From positions 62,001 to 126,000 of the forward strand of contig JAGWWY010000004.1 in the NCBI GenBank assembly GCA_018970145.1: 64,000 bases of DNA. Direction: 5' to 3'. Below, in pieces: positions 53,340 through 62,900 of the stretch (its first letter is position 1; each line of letters starts with the position of its first letter). Under the pieces are notes generated by a model. It saw only the letters and a list, made by a program, of their open reading frames with translations, was not told where the DNA came from and made no database searches. This stretch comes from Gammaproteobacteria bacterium. GTDB lineage: Bacteria; Pseudomonadota; Gammaproteobacteria; Steroidobacterales; Steroidobacteraceae. The translations under genes and the position numbers were made by a program.

Positions 53340-55251
53340 CTCGAGATCTACCTTGAATCGCGTCGTGGCGCTCGGCTTCTTGTTTGCCGCGCTCTGCATG
53401 CCCGCCGCCGCAGATTGGCCGAACTTCGGGGGCGACCCGGGCGGCAGTCAGCATTCGCCGCTGATTCAAATAGATCCGAAAAACGTCAAGCGTCTCAAGC
53501 GGGTCTGGACGCATCGCTCTGGCGACGTGGTTGACGCGCCGGCGCCAAACGGCACGATTTTGCAAACGACGCCACTGCACGTGAACGACACGCTGTATTT
53601 CTGCACGCCGCTGAACCGCGTCTTTGCGTTAGATCCACGTACGGGTCGTGAGCGTTGGATCTTTGATCCGCATCGCGACGGGATCAGTCCGCCGCCGGAT
53701 CGACCGATGCGATGCCGCGGCGTCGCTTACTGGGCGGACTCAATCGAGTCCCCGGAGACTGTGTGCGCACGACGTATTTTCCGCAATGGCGATTCGGGGC
53801 GGATGTATGCACTCGATGCCGATACGGGCAAACGCTGCGTCGACTTCGGTAAAGGCAAGGGGCACATGGGTTGGGTGTCGCATCGTGATTACGAAAATCA
53901 CGGAGACGGCATCCTCGCCGCGTCCACGTCACCACCCGCCGTGATCGGTGATCTCGTTATTTCGGCGATGATGGTCAACGACGGGATCGCCAACGCGAAA
54001 GACGGACTGGTGCGCGCTTTCGATGTGCGCACGGGTGAGTTGCGCTGGGAGTTCAATCCGATTCCGGCTGAGTATCGCGATCTCAGCGGAGCTGCCAACG
54101 TGTGGTCGACCATCAGCATCGATACCGAGCACCAACTGGTGTTCTTGCCGACCACGAGTCCCTCGACGGATTATTACGGTGGTGGTCGTCGCTTCGACTT
54201 GCCGCTCGCGAACGCTATCGTTGCGCTCGATGCGAGAAACGGCAAAGTCGTGTGGTCTAAGCAAGTCGTGCACCACGATATCTTTGACTATGATCTCATC
54301 GGTCATCCGCTGTTGGTCGATATTCAGCGTGATGGAAAAACCGTTCCTGCCGCCTTACTGCAAACCAAGATGGGCTGGCTCTTTGGCTTCCATCGCTTGA
54401 CCGGCGAGCCGCTTTGGCCAATCGTCGAACAGGCAGTGCCAATGAGCGATGTGCCGGGCGAGCTTGCCAGTCGCACTCAGCCGGTGCCGACGGGTATGGC
54501 GCCTTTTGCACGACAAACCCTCACGCGCGACAGTCTATTTGGCTTGACGCCGCTCGATCGACTCGCCTGCCGCCGGCAGTTTGATCGTCTTCGATACGAG
54601 GGCATGTATACCCCGCCATCCGCCCAAGGTTCGATCTTGTTCCCTTCGGCTTTGGGGGGCGGTAACTGGGGCGGCGCCGCCTATGATCCGAAGAGCAATC
54701 TGCTCATCATCAAGGCCGAGAATCTGGCCACGGTGATCAAAGTCGTTCCGAAGCAAGATCCGGCCAAAGAGGATCAGCAAGCGCCCAAAGATTATTTGAC
54801 CCGGCCGCTGGTCGGCACGCCGTATCGAGTCGAAGGTGAGCTGTTTCAATCTCCGCTTGGTATCCCCTGTACACCGCCCCCTTGGGGAACGCTCGCTGCC
54901 ATCGATCTCGCGAGCGGCCAAGTACGCTGGAAGATTCCGCTCGGTCAGATCCAGCGTGCTGGCGTGACGATTCCGCAAGGGGTGAAGTGGGGCTCGCCGA
55001 ATGTGGGCGGCCCGATCACGACGGCGAGCGGTTTGACCTTCATTGCGGCTACGATGGACGCGAAATTGCGCGCCATCGAAACGACAACGGGCCGAGAGTT
55101 GTGGTCGGCGAAGTTGCCCGTGCCCGGTATGGCCGTGCCGATGACCTACCAAGCCGGCGGCAAGCAGTTCGTCGTCATCGCCGCGGGCGGTAATACGCAG
55201 GTGGGTACTGCGCTCGGCGATTATTTGATCGCTTACGCCTTGCCTGATTGA
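53311..55251 (+). CDS. PQQ-dependent dehydrogenase, periplasmic, glucose/quinate dehydrogenase type
   Basis: The 646-aa product has a signal peptide (hydrophobic VVALGFLFAALCMPAAA/D, about residues 18-34) and then an eight-bladed quinoprotein propeller. WPNFGGDPGGSQHSPLIQI, VWTHRSGDV, VVHHDIFDYDLIGHPLL, GIPCTPPPWGTLAAIDL and SPNVGGPITTASGLTFIAAT match the catalytic domain of membrane glucose dehydrogenase and quinate dehydrogenase, without their N-terminal membrane helices. It would oxidise a sugar or polyol and pass electrons to the respiratory chain. No cytochrome c motif is present. GTG 53311 has GAAGG eight bases upstream; ATG 53320 is the alternative. No pqq biosynthesis genes are in the window. 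Confidence 0.9.
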   Translation: MSDMVRRVRDSRSTLNRVVALGFLFAALCMPAAADWPNFGGDPGGSQHSPLIQIDPKNVKRLKRVWTHRSGDVVDAPAPNGTILQTTPLHVNDTLYFCTPLNRVFALDPRTGRERWIFDPHRDGISPPPDRPMRCRGVAYWADSIESPETVCARRIFRNGDSGRMYALDADTGKRCVDFGKGKGHMGWVSHRDYENHGDGILAASTSPPAVIGDLVISAMMVNDGIANAKDGLVRAFDVRTGELRWEFNPIPAEYRDLSGAANVWSTISIDTEHQLVFLPTTSPSTDYYGGGRRFDLPLANAIVALDARNGKVVWSKQVVHHDIFDYDLIGHPLLVDIQRDGKTVPAALLQTKMGWLFGFHRLTGEPLWPIVEQAVPMSDVPGELASRTQPVPTGMAPFARQTLTRDSLFGLTPLDRLACRRQFDRLRYEGMYTPPSAQGSILFPSALGGGNWGGAAYDPKSNLLIIKAENLATVIKVVPKQDPAKEDQQAPKDYLTRPLVGTPYRVEGELFQSPLGIPCTPPPWGTLAAIDLASGQVRWKIPLGQIQRAGVTIPQGVKWGSPNVGGPITTASGLTFIAATMDAKLRAIETTTGRELWSAKLPVPGMAVPMTYQAGGKQFVVIAAGGNTQVGTALGDYLIAYALPD

Positions 55252-56183
55252 GCCAGTTTTCGATGTAGCAGGTCAAAGATGCCTGCGGCATTAGCTCGTA
55301 CGCCCCAACGAACATTCTGGTGCGGTGCCACGTCTGCTCGGAACTCGACCGCCGTGTGACCTGCAGTCAACGTCGATTCGGTTTCCACCTCGATGTGACA
55401 GCGTCGAAATTCGAATAGGGCAGGCTCGATCAGCCAGGCGATCGGACAGGGGTCGTGTAATGGGGCGCCTTGTGCTGCCGGGCTATTGGCGGGTAGGTAC
55501 GTGGCAAAGGTCAGAAGGTTTGCCGTCGCAACGGCTGAGGGATTCCCCAGACGTGCGATCGTGTCGATGCGTTCCGGCGTCGCGCGTACTTGGTGGGTCA
55601 CATCGAGGCCGAATGCCACGATCTCGACATCGGTAGCAAATACGACCTGCGCCGCGTGCGGGTCGGCATAGATGTTGTATTCGGCCGAGGCTGTGATGTT
55701 GCCACCTTCGCTGCGTGCGCCGCCCATGATGGCGATTTCGCGTATGGCGTTTGTAATAGAGGGCTCACGCAGCAAAGCCGTTGCGACGTTGGTCAGCGGG
55801 CCGGTCGCCACCAAAGCAATACTTCTGGCAGGCGCGGCGAGCAGCGTTTGGATAAGCCAATCGACGGCGTGTTCTGCTTCGACGGCGTGTCGAGGCTCAA
55901 AGAGCGGGAGGTCTCCCAAACCAGACTCGCCATGGAAATGACCGGCTTCTATGGGACTTCTTTTGAGCGGACGCTCACATCCGGCGTAAATGGGCACATC
56001 CTCGCGCAAGGCGATCTCCCGCAGGACGCCAGCGTTGCGTGCCGTGAGCTTGGCAGACACGTTACCCGCAACCGTCGTGATCCCGAGGACCTTTAGCGCA
56101 TCGCGTGCAGCGAAGGCCAACAGCAAAGCGACGCCGTCGTCGACCCCGGGATCGCAGTCAAAGATAACCGTTAATGGACTCAT
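55233..56183 (-). CDS. Inosine/uridine-preferring nucleoside hydrolase
   Basis: The 316-aa product starts MSPLTVIFDCDPGVDDGVALLLAF with the DxDPGxDD calcium motif. ITTVAGNVSAKLTARNA, VATGPLTNVATALLREP, IMGGARSEGGNITASAEYN and HDPCPIAWLI are the remaining family signatures. The enzyme cleaves the N-glycosidic bond of nucleosides to free base and ribose, feeding salvage. Length is normal (310-320 aa). It converges on the PQQ dehydrogenase with a 19-bp overlap and leads a minus-strand group that starts at 58249. Confidence 0.95.
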   Translation of the reverse strand: MSPLTVIFDCDPGVDDGVALLLAFAARDALKVLGITTVAGNVSAKLTARNAGVLREIALREDVPIYAGCERPLKRSPIEAGHFHGESGLGDLPLFEPRHAVEAEHAVDWLIQTLLAAPARSIALVATGPLTNVATALLREPSITNAIREIAIMGGARSEGGNITASAEYNIYADPHAAQVVFATDVEIVAFGLDVTHQVRATPERIDTIARLGNPSAVATANLLTFATYLPANSPAAQGAPLHDPCPIAWLIEPALFEFRRCHIEVETESTLTAGHTAVEFRADVAPHQNVRWGVRANAAGIFDLLHRKLAQSGKA

Positions 56184-56202
56184 GCATTACGACCGTGGGC
56201 AA

Positions 56203-57120
56203 TCAGCCCGGGAGTGAATCCCACCAGCTTTCCATGCGGCGACGCATGGCAGCATCGGGCAGCGTCCCCTGTGCGGCCGCGAGATTGTCCTCGAGATTGG
56301 CAAGCCGCGTCATGCCGGGGATCGCGCAAGTCACGGCCGGATGCGAGATGACGTACTTCAAGAACAGTTGGCCCCAGCTCTTCGCGCTGATGTCGTTGGC
56401 CCAGCCCGGCAGCTCTTGATCACGCACCCGCGAGAACAGATTACCGTCGCGCCGTCCGCCAAATGGCAAGTTGATCAAGACCGCCATCCCGCGATCGGCT
56501 GCGAGCGGTAGCAGTTCATCACCTGCGCCACGATTGCCGAGCGAGTAGTCGATCTGGATGAAATCGAGCGCTTCGTTTTTCATGATGCTCGTCATTTCCG
56601 CGTATTGCGCATCTTGCGAGGTGGTGATGCCGACATAGCGGATTTTTTTTGCCGCTACTTGCTCGCGCAGCAGTGGCAGAAGCACGGCAGTGCCGACGAG
56701 ATTGTGCACCTGTACGAGATCGAGCGTCTCGGCACGCAACATTCGGAGAGAGTTATCCAGCATCGCGATACCTTCTTCGCGAGTGCCGCCGCGCGCGGTC
56801 ACTTTGGTGGCGAGGAAGATCTGACGCCGATTGCCAATCTCGCCGATCAGCTCACCGAGTGTCTGTTCGGATTCTCGGTATGAAGGAGCGGTATCGATGA
56901 CGCTCGCGCCGCCGCCGGTGAGCCCGGCGATCACTTCGCGTCGAGCGGCGCGCTCCTCGGGCGTCTTTGGGCTGTAGTTATTCGTGCCGAGCCCGACAAC
57001 TGGTAGTCGTTCGCCACTTTTTGGAATGGCCTTGCGGATCAAGGGTGAGGCGGCAGAGGCTCCGCAGGCCGCGAGAGCCAAGCCCATTTGTATGGCAAGC
57101 CGTCGGTCGATCGTCAGCAT
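56203..57120 (-). CDS. Exported aldo/keto reductase
   Basis: The 305-aa product opens MLTIDRRLAIQMGLALAACGA, a twin-arginine-type signal with a lipobox-like LAAC (Cys19), so the enzyme may be a Tat-exported lipoprotein. The AKR tetrad is visible: VIDTAPSYRESEQTLG (Asp, Tyr), IFLATKVTARGG (Lys) and LDLVQVHNLVG (His). LPVVGLGTNNYS and LFLKYVISHPAVTCAIPGM close the barrel. AKR proteins reduce carbonyl groups with NADPH; a periplasmic one may need another source of reductant. It follows the racemase-like gene by only 2 bp. Confidence 0.88.
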   Translation of the reverse strand: MLTIDRRLAIQMGLALAACGASAASPLIRKAIPKSGERLPVVGLGTNNYSPKTPEERAARREVIAGLTGGGASVIDTAPSYRESEQTLGELIGEIGNRRQIFLATKVTARGGTREEGIAMLDNSLRMLRAETLDLVQVHNLVGTAVLLPLLREQVAAKKIRYVGITTSQDAQYAEMTSIMKNEALDFIQIDYSLGNRGAGDELLPLAADRGMAVLINLPFGGRRDGNLFSRVRDQELPGWANDISAKSWGQLFLKYVISHPAVTCAIPGMTRLANLEDNLAAAQGTLPDAAMRRRMESWWDSLPG

Positions 57121-57122
57121 GT

Positions 57123-57878
57123 TCAGGCTCCTCGGTTTATCAAATCCATGGGAGTGGCGAGTGCGGGCTCAAGCTTCGCTGCATTCCAAAGCGCCCAAGC
57201 TAGGCAAAGATTCGAGCTGATCACCGGCGGATCATCACGATGGGCCTCGTCTCGATACCACGCTTTGAGTGCACGCAGCGTGGGCATGCCTGTGCCGCTG
57301 ATGACCACGCATTGCGCCCCATCGAGCGAGAGGGCGTCAAGTCCGCGCCGTGCATCCTCGCTGGTGAGCTCGTAAATGGCGTGGGTATCCGTCAGTGTGG
57401 GGTCTACCCGCGCCGTATCGGTCAGGGTCATGCCCGCCTCGCGCCAATACCGATAGCCCTCTTCGGCGAGACCCTGCGGATAGGGCGACACGAGTGCGAT
57501 GTGGTCGACTTCCAACACCTGCAGCGCCCGCCGGATCGATTGGGCCGCGGTGATCACCGGGATATGAGTGGATGCGGCGGCGGTCAGTTCATCCTCGCGT
57601 GCGGGCGTCACTCGATAGCTGGAGCCCGTACAGCCATAGCCGAGGGCGGCGATGTCGAGCGTGCCAAATTGCGCAAGCGCCTGCGGCATGTGGTGAATGT
57701 AGTGATCGAGCCGCTCTTCGACTCGTGACGCCGGATGCACGAGCCGGGTCGCGTAAAGCGCTGCGCCTTCTGGCAGTAGTTCGCGGAGCTCGGGCTCGAC
57801 GGTGGGATTGGCCTGTGGCACCGCGACGCCAATGCGCGCGCGGTGGCCGTAGTCGCGTTGCGGTGCCTCTACTCGCAG
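57123..57878 (-). CDS. Asp/Glu racemase or maleate isomerase family protein, start uncertain
   Basis: The family motif IGVAVPQANPTVEPELRELLP runs across the first canonical start, GTG 57821: the preceding in-frame codons read DYGHRARIGVA, which is conserved in maleate cis-trans isomerase and arylmalonate decarboxylase relatives. There is no in-frame ATG, GTG or TTG upstream. CTG 57878 has GGAG five bases before it and would overlap the preceding gene by 10 bp, giving 251 aa. I use that start, at low certainty. GYGCTGSSYRV holds the first catalytic Cys and VVISGTGMPT is where the second Cys is expected; it is not Cys, so racemase chemistry is doubtful. Confidence 0.72.
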   Translation of the reverse strand: MRVEAPQRDYGHRARIGVAVPQANPTVEPELRELLPEGAALYATRLVHPASRVEERLDHYIHHMPQALAQFGTLDIAALGYGCTGSSYRVTPAREDELTAAASTHIPVITAAQSIRRALQVLEVDHIALVSPYPQGLAEEGYRYWREAGMTLTDTARVDPTLTDTHAIYELTSEDARRGLDALSLDGAQCVVISGTGMPTLRALKAWYRDEAHRDDPPVISSNLCLAWALWNAAKLEPALATPMDLINRGA

Positions 57879-58249
57879 AGGCTCTCCAGATAGCCCTGTG
57901 CGACCGGCGAGAGGCGCTTCATCGCCAGAGCGCGGGCCTTTGGCGCATCGAGCAAATGCTCGAGCGGACCGGAGACGAGCATGCGTAGCACCTGCGGATC
58001 TCTCCGCGATACGGCAGCCATTTTATTGAGTACAGTGAAGCCGCGATAAATTTTTGAGCGCGGCGCGCGGCGATTTTCGATGGAACGGGCGAGGTACTGG
58101 CCGAAGCGGGAATAAAGGAAGTAATCGTCATCCCCTACGTGGAAGCGCGCTTCGGCGAAGAAGTCCGGAAAATTCTTCTCGAGGTATTGATTAACCTTGA
58201 GGAGACGGGGTCCAGGGTCGTTGTCTTGCGACGCTGCTAACTTCTTCAT
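57869..58249 (-). CDS. Uncharacterised 126-aa protein
   Basis: From ATG 58249 the product is MKKLAASQDNDPGPRLLKVN and on, a soluble helical and basic protein without recognisable motif (DDDYFLYSRFGQYLARSIEN, KIYRGFTVLNKMAAVSRRDP). The frame is open up to 58432, but starting there would overlap the divergent SDR start. GGAGGTG lies 12 bases upstream of the ATG. It ends inside the start of the racemase-family gene, so the two are presumably co-transcribed. I do not recognise the family. Confidence 0.6.
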   Translation of the reverse strand: MKKLAASQDNDPGPRLLKVNQYLEKNFPDFFAEARFHVGDDDYFLYSRFGQYLARSIENRRAPRSKIYRGFTVLNKMAAVSRRDPQVLRMLVSGPLEHLLDAPKARALAMKRLSPVAQGYLESLCE

Positions 58250-58410
58250 TTCTTCTTGCCACACCTCCGAGGGGTCCAGACCACCATTTCTGGGCGTCAC
58301 GGGCGGTACCACACCCCGCAACGCGCGCGAAAAGTAAGGCACAACTTCGGCGAGTGCAATACCTTGGGCGAAAATTTTCCCAGCACACTTTCCAAGCACG
58401 AGGAGGAGCG

Positions 58411-59145
58411 ATGCCCGAGCCACAAGATCCAATACTGACTCTTGCCAGTTTCAGGCCTGCGCTACGCGCCTTGGTGTGGGGTGCAAGCGGTGGTATCGGT
58501 GGGGCGTTCGTGGCTGCGCTAGAGGCGAATCCACGCGTTGCGGCGGTCATGGCGGCATCGCGCAAGGCCGCGGCGCCTTGGTGCTTCGACCTGGACGATG
58601 AGCGTTCCATCGAGGCCGTGGCTCAGGCCGCAGGCGCTGACGGGCCTGTCGATCTCGTGCTGGTCGCAACGGGCGTGTTGTTGCCGAACCCCGAGAAGAG
58701 CTGGCGCCAGCTGGATTCCGCGGTGTTGAGTCGCGTCTACGCAATCAACGCCATCGGGCCCGCTTTGATCGCCAAGCACACGCTCGGTTTGCTGCGCCGA
58801 GACACGAAGTCTGTTTTCGCCTGCATCTCGGCTCGGGTGGGATCGATCGAAGACAACCGATTGGGCGGCTGGCATGCGTATCGCGCTTCCAAGGCTGCGC
58901 TCAACATGCTGGTGCGCAATCTCGCTATCGAGCTGCGGCAGCGCAACCCGCAGGCGTTGTGCGTGGCGCTGCACCCCGGCACTGTCGACACCGGCTTGTC
59001 GCGACCTTTCCAGTCGGCGGTCGATCCACGCAAGTTGCAAACGCCGGCGGAATCGGCGCGGCGGATGTTGTCGACGCTCGATGCGCTTAAGCCCGCCGAT
59101 GCGGGCAAGCTCTGGGCTTACGATGGATCGCCGATCCCGTTTTGA
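58411..59145 (+). CDS. Short-chain dehydrogenase/reductase (CsgA/sniffer-like)
   Basis: ATG 58411 follows AGGAGG and gives 244 aa. The Rossmann loop is LVWGASGGIGGAFVAAL (GxxxGIG), VLVATGVLL is the NNAG-equivalent region, SVFACISARVGSI carries the catalytic Ser, and GWHAYRASKAALNML the YxxxK pair. VALHPGTVDTGLSRPF is the usual post-catalytic loop of the C-factor/sniffer subgroup. NAD(P)-dependent oxidoreduction is expected; substrate unknown. Divergent from the uncharacterised gene at 58249. Confidence 0.92.
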   Translation: MPEPQDPILTLASFRPALRALVWGASGGIGGAFVAALEANPRVAAVMAASRKAAAPWCFDLDDERSIEAVAQAAGADGPVDLVLVATGVLLPNPEKSWRQLDSAVLSRVYAINAIGPALIAKHTLGLLRRDTKSVFACISARVGSIEDNRLGGWHAYRASKAALNMLVRNLAIELRQRNPQALCVALHPGTVDTGLSRPFQSAVDPRKLQTPAESARRMLSTLDALKPADAGKLWAYDGSPIPF

Positions 59146-59159
59146 TCGGCCCTGCTCGC

Positions 59160-59555
59160 TTAGCGTAGGCGGTTGAGGCCCGGGACGCGATCGAATCCCG
59201 GGTCGAAGCTCAGCACCGTGTCGATATTTTGCTGCTGCATCGAAGCGACATGGATCGCCGTGCGTACGGGTAACGTCGGATATTGCAACACCAATTGTTT
59301 GGCCAAATCGACCGTCTCGCGCCCTATGGGCAACACCTCATCGACCACGCCGAGTAACGCGTCGAAGGCGTATTGCACATAGCCGCGGCGTTCGAGCGTG
59401 TGATAGCGATGGAGGATCTCGTTCAGCGCCTCGGCGTCGGTGATGAGGCGGGTGCGTGCGGTGACGAGTGCTTCGAGGCGTCGCTGAGCGTCCACCTTGT
59501 TGGGGTGTGCGGCGCCCACGAGATACATCGGTACATTGGCATCGATGAAGACCAT
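59160..59555 (-). CDS. PIN-domain toxin (VapC-like) with altered third acid
   Basis: ATG 59555 gives 131 aa: MVFIDANVPMYLVGAAHPNK (first Asp5 of the PIN site), DAEALNEILHRY (Glu), then PVRTAIHVASMQQQNIDTVL and SFDPGFDRVPGL (final Asp). In most VapC proteins the third position reads RDAIHVA; here it is RTAIHVA (Thr codon at 59259-59261), so one metal-binding acid appears lost. VapC toxins are RNases that cut tRNA or rRNA when freed from antitoxin. The gene overlaps the antitoxin stop by one base. It may still act, or be an inactive relic. Confidence 0.85.
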   Translation of the reverse strand: MVFIDANVPMYLVGAAHPNKVDAQRRLEALVTARTRLITDAEALNEILHRYHTLERRGYVQYAFDALLGVVDEVLPIGRETVDLAKQLVLQYPTLPVRTAIHVASMQQQNIDTVLSFDPGFDRVPGLNRLR

Positions 59556-59821
59556 CAGTAACCACTGCCTTCGGTCGGGCCTCGATAGCTCCGCTCGATT
59601 TCCCCGGTCACGCGTTCGATCTGTCCGGTCGGTCCGGTGTGTCTGACGGCGGCCCGAATGACATCGAGTTTGCGATCGATGTCCGCTGAAGACTCGCGGC
59701 GACGGGCCGCGCTGACCGCTTGCCGCACCCAATCGGCTACGCTCAAACCGCTCGCTGCTGCCGCCTCCTGTAAGGCGGCGTATTCCGCGTCGCCGAACAG
59801 CACCTGAAGTCGCCTTGTCAT
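59555..59821 (-). CDS. Ribbon-helix-helix antitoxin (VapB-like)
   Basis: The 88-aa product (MTRRLQVLFGDAEYAALQEA) has a CopG/ribbon-helix-helix N-terminus: a short strand RLQVLF followed by two helices ending LSVADWVRQAVSAAR. The C-terminal half is flexible and charged, expected to wrap around the toxin. The start may be ATG 59827, two codons earlier. It lies directly before the PIN toxin gene with a one-base overlap, the standard antitoxin-first order, and the N-terminus would bind the operator and autorepress. Confidence 0.85.
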   Translation of the reverse strand: MTRRLQVLFGDAEYAALQEAAAASGLSVADWVRQAVSAARRRESSADIDRKLDVIRAAVRHTGPTGQIERVTGEIERSYRGPTEGSGY

Positions 59822-59933
59822 ATGCATGAGTGTAAATGACTCATGTCAATGAGTAAAATCCGACGATTTCCATTTAATGCGGGAAATAGGCTGGGTATAG
59901 TCGGTTTTGCTTGTAGCCCAGCAGGAGTGCGAT

Positions 59934-62900
59934 ATGCATTCGTCCGAAAAAACCGCCCTTGTCCCAGCCCCCGCCACGACCCGTCCGGGTAAGCAGGGTT
60001 TGTATGATCCGGCCAACGAGCACGATGCCTGCGGCTTCGGCTTTGTGGCGGACATCCAAGGGCGCAAATCGAATGCCATCCTGCGCAATGCCATCGAGGT
60101 GCTGAAGAACCTCGATCACCGTGGCGCCTGTGGTTGCGAGATCAACACGGGCGATGGCGCCGGTGTCTTGATGCAAATGCCGCATGGCTTTCTCAAAGAG
60201 GCGGCCAAGGCGGCCCACATCAGCTTGCCGGAGCCCGGTCGCTACGCCTGTGGCCTGATCTTCATGCCGCGCAATCCGACCCAGCGTCGCCGGATCGAAG
60301 AAGTGTTCGCGCGAGTCGTGCAGGCCGAGGGTCAGGTTTATCTCGGTGCGCGCACGGTACCGGTCGACAATTCCATGCTCGGCGAGACTGCACGTCAGAG
60401 CGAACCGTTCATCCGTCAAGTGTTCATCGAGCGCGGCGAGGACACCCCCGATGAAGCGGCGTTCGAGCGCAAGCTCTACGTGATCCGCAAGCGTGCCTAC
60501 AACGAGATCCGTGTCTCGACGGTCGGCGGCGCTGAATATTGGTACGTCGCGAGCCTCTCCCACAAGACGCTGGTCTACAAGGGGATGCTGACGACGATGC
60601 AGCTCGATCAATATTTTCCGGACCTGCGCAATCCGCGCATGGAGACCGCGATCGCACTCGTTCACTCGCGCTTCAGTACGAATACCTTCCCGAGCTGGGA
60701 TCGCGCTCATCCCTATCGTTACATCGCCCACAACGGCGAGATCAACACGTTGCGGGGCAACATCAACTGGATGCGCGCCCGCGAGGCGCTGCTTGAGTCG
60801 TCGCTTTTCGGTGAGGACGTCGCGAAGATCACGCCGATCGTGAACGTCAATGGCAGCGACTCTTCCATGTTTGACAACGTGCTCGAGCTGATGGTGCTTT
60901 CGGGCCGCTCTCTGCCGCACGCGATGATGATGATGATTCCGGAGCCTTGGTCGAAAGACGAGAACATGGATCCGGCGCGTCGGGCGTTTTATCAATTTCA
61001 TTCGAGCCTCATGGAGCCTTGGGATGGGCCGGCCGCCGTCGCGTTCACCGACGGTCTGCGTATCGGTGCCGTCCTCGATCGCAATGGACTGCGACCGGGC
61101 CGCTACTACGTCACACGTGACGACATGGTGGTCGTTGCTTCCGAGGCGGGCGTGCTCGATATTCCGCCGGCACAGGTCGTACGCAAGGGGCGTCTGCAAC
61201 CGGGTCGTATGTTCCTGATCGACACCGAACAGCGACGCATCATCGAAGACGAAGAAATTAAACGGACGATCGTCAACGAACGGCCCTATGCCGAGTGGCT
61301 CGGTGAACATCTCGTGCACCTCAAAGATTTGCCGCCAGCACCGCAGTTGCCTGCGCCCGAGCCTGATCTGTTGCGCGCCCGGCAGATCGCATTCGGTTAC
61401 ACCTTTGAGGATCAGCGCATCCTCATGGCGCCGATGGCCAAAGATGGTGTCGAGGCCGTCGGCTCGATGGGTAACGATACGCCGCTCGCCGTGCTGTCGA
61501 AGCGTTCGCGACTGCTCTACGACTATTTCAAGCAGTTGTTTGCGCAGGTGACGAATCCGCCGATCGACAGTATTCGCGAGGAAATCATCACCTCCTCGGA
61601 TGTCTGGTTGGGTGCCGAAGGAAATCTGCTAGAGCCGAAGCCGAGCGACTGTCGGCGCATCGAGCTCAAGGGTCCGGTGCTCACCAACGAAGAGTTCGCG
61701 AAAATCCGACGCATACAGTTGCCCGGTCTCAAGGTTGGTACCGTTTCGACGCTCTTCCGTGCAGCCCGTGGCGTCGAGGGTCTTGGTAAGGCGATCGAAC
61801 AGCTTCGCGGTGAGGCGCGGCGCTTGATCGAGGACGAGGAGGTCAACATCCTCATCCTCAGCGATCGCGGCGTGAATCGCGAACACGCGGCGATCCCGGC
61901 GCTGCTGGCCGTCTCCGCATTGCACCACTACCTCATTCGCGAAGGCCTTCGGATGCGCGTCTCGCTAGCGCTCGAAACCGGTGAAGCGCGTGAGGTCCAT
62001 CACTTTGCGCTGCTGATCGGTTACGGCTGCAGCGTCGTCAATCCTTATCTCGCCTTCGAGACGCTCGATGGCATGATCCGCGACGATCTGCTGCCAAACG
62101 TGGATCACAAGCTCGCGTGTGCCAACTTTGCCAAGGCGGCGACCAAGGGCGTCGTGAAAGTCATGTCGAAGATGGGCATCTCAGCCGTGCAGAGTTATCA
62201 CGGTGCGCAGGTCTTCGAAGCGGTCGGTCTGCGTCAGGATGTCATCGACGATTATTTTACCGGCACGGCATCTCGCGTCGGTGGCATCGGGCTCGATGTC
62301 ATCGCCGAAGAAATCCTCATGCGTCATGCCGCAGCTTTTCCCGAGCGAGTGGCAGCCGAGCCCGTTTTGCCGGCAGGGGGTCAGTATCAGTGGCGCTCTG
62401 ACGGTGAATTCCACGTCTTCAACCCCGAGAGTATCCACCGACTGCAAAAGGCGGTACGCACCGGCAGCTACGCGACGTTTAAGTCGTATGCCGAGTTGAT
62501 CGACGATCGCTCCAAGAATCTCTCGACCTTGCGCGGTCTACTTGGCTTCAAGCGTCGTGACGCGGTGCCGCTCGAGGAAGTCGAGCCGATCGAGAGCATC
62601 ATGCGGCGCTTCAAGACGGGCGCGATGAGCTACGGTTCCATTAGCCAGGAAGCGCACGAAACGCTTGCGATCGCAATGAATCGCATCGGTGGCAAGAGCA
62701 ACACCGGTGAGGGTGGCGAAGATCCCGAGCGCTACAAGCCCATGCCAAATGGAGACTCACGCAACTCCGCCATCAAGCAGGTTGCCTCGGGGCGCTTCGG
62801 TGTGACGAGTGAGTACCTCGTCAACGCCAAAGAAATCCAGATCAAGATGGCGCAAGGCGCCAAGCCCGGCGAGGGTGGTCAGTTGCCGGGTACCAAAGTA

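Noticed and set aside
59874-61319. A 481-codon open frame on the minus strand inside gltB
   Set aside because: It is antisense to a clearly conserved gltB. Its sequence is rich in His, Arg and Asp and shows no motif, as expected of the mirror frame of a GC-rich gene.
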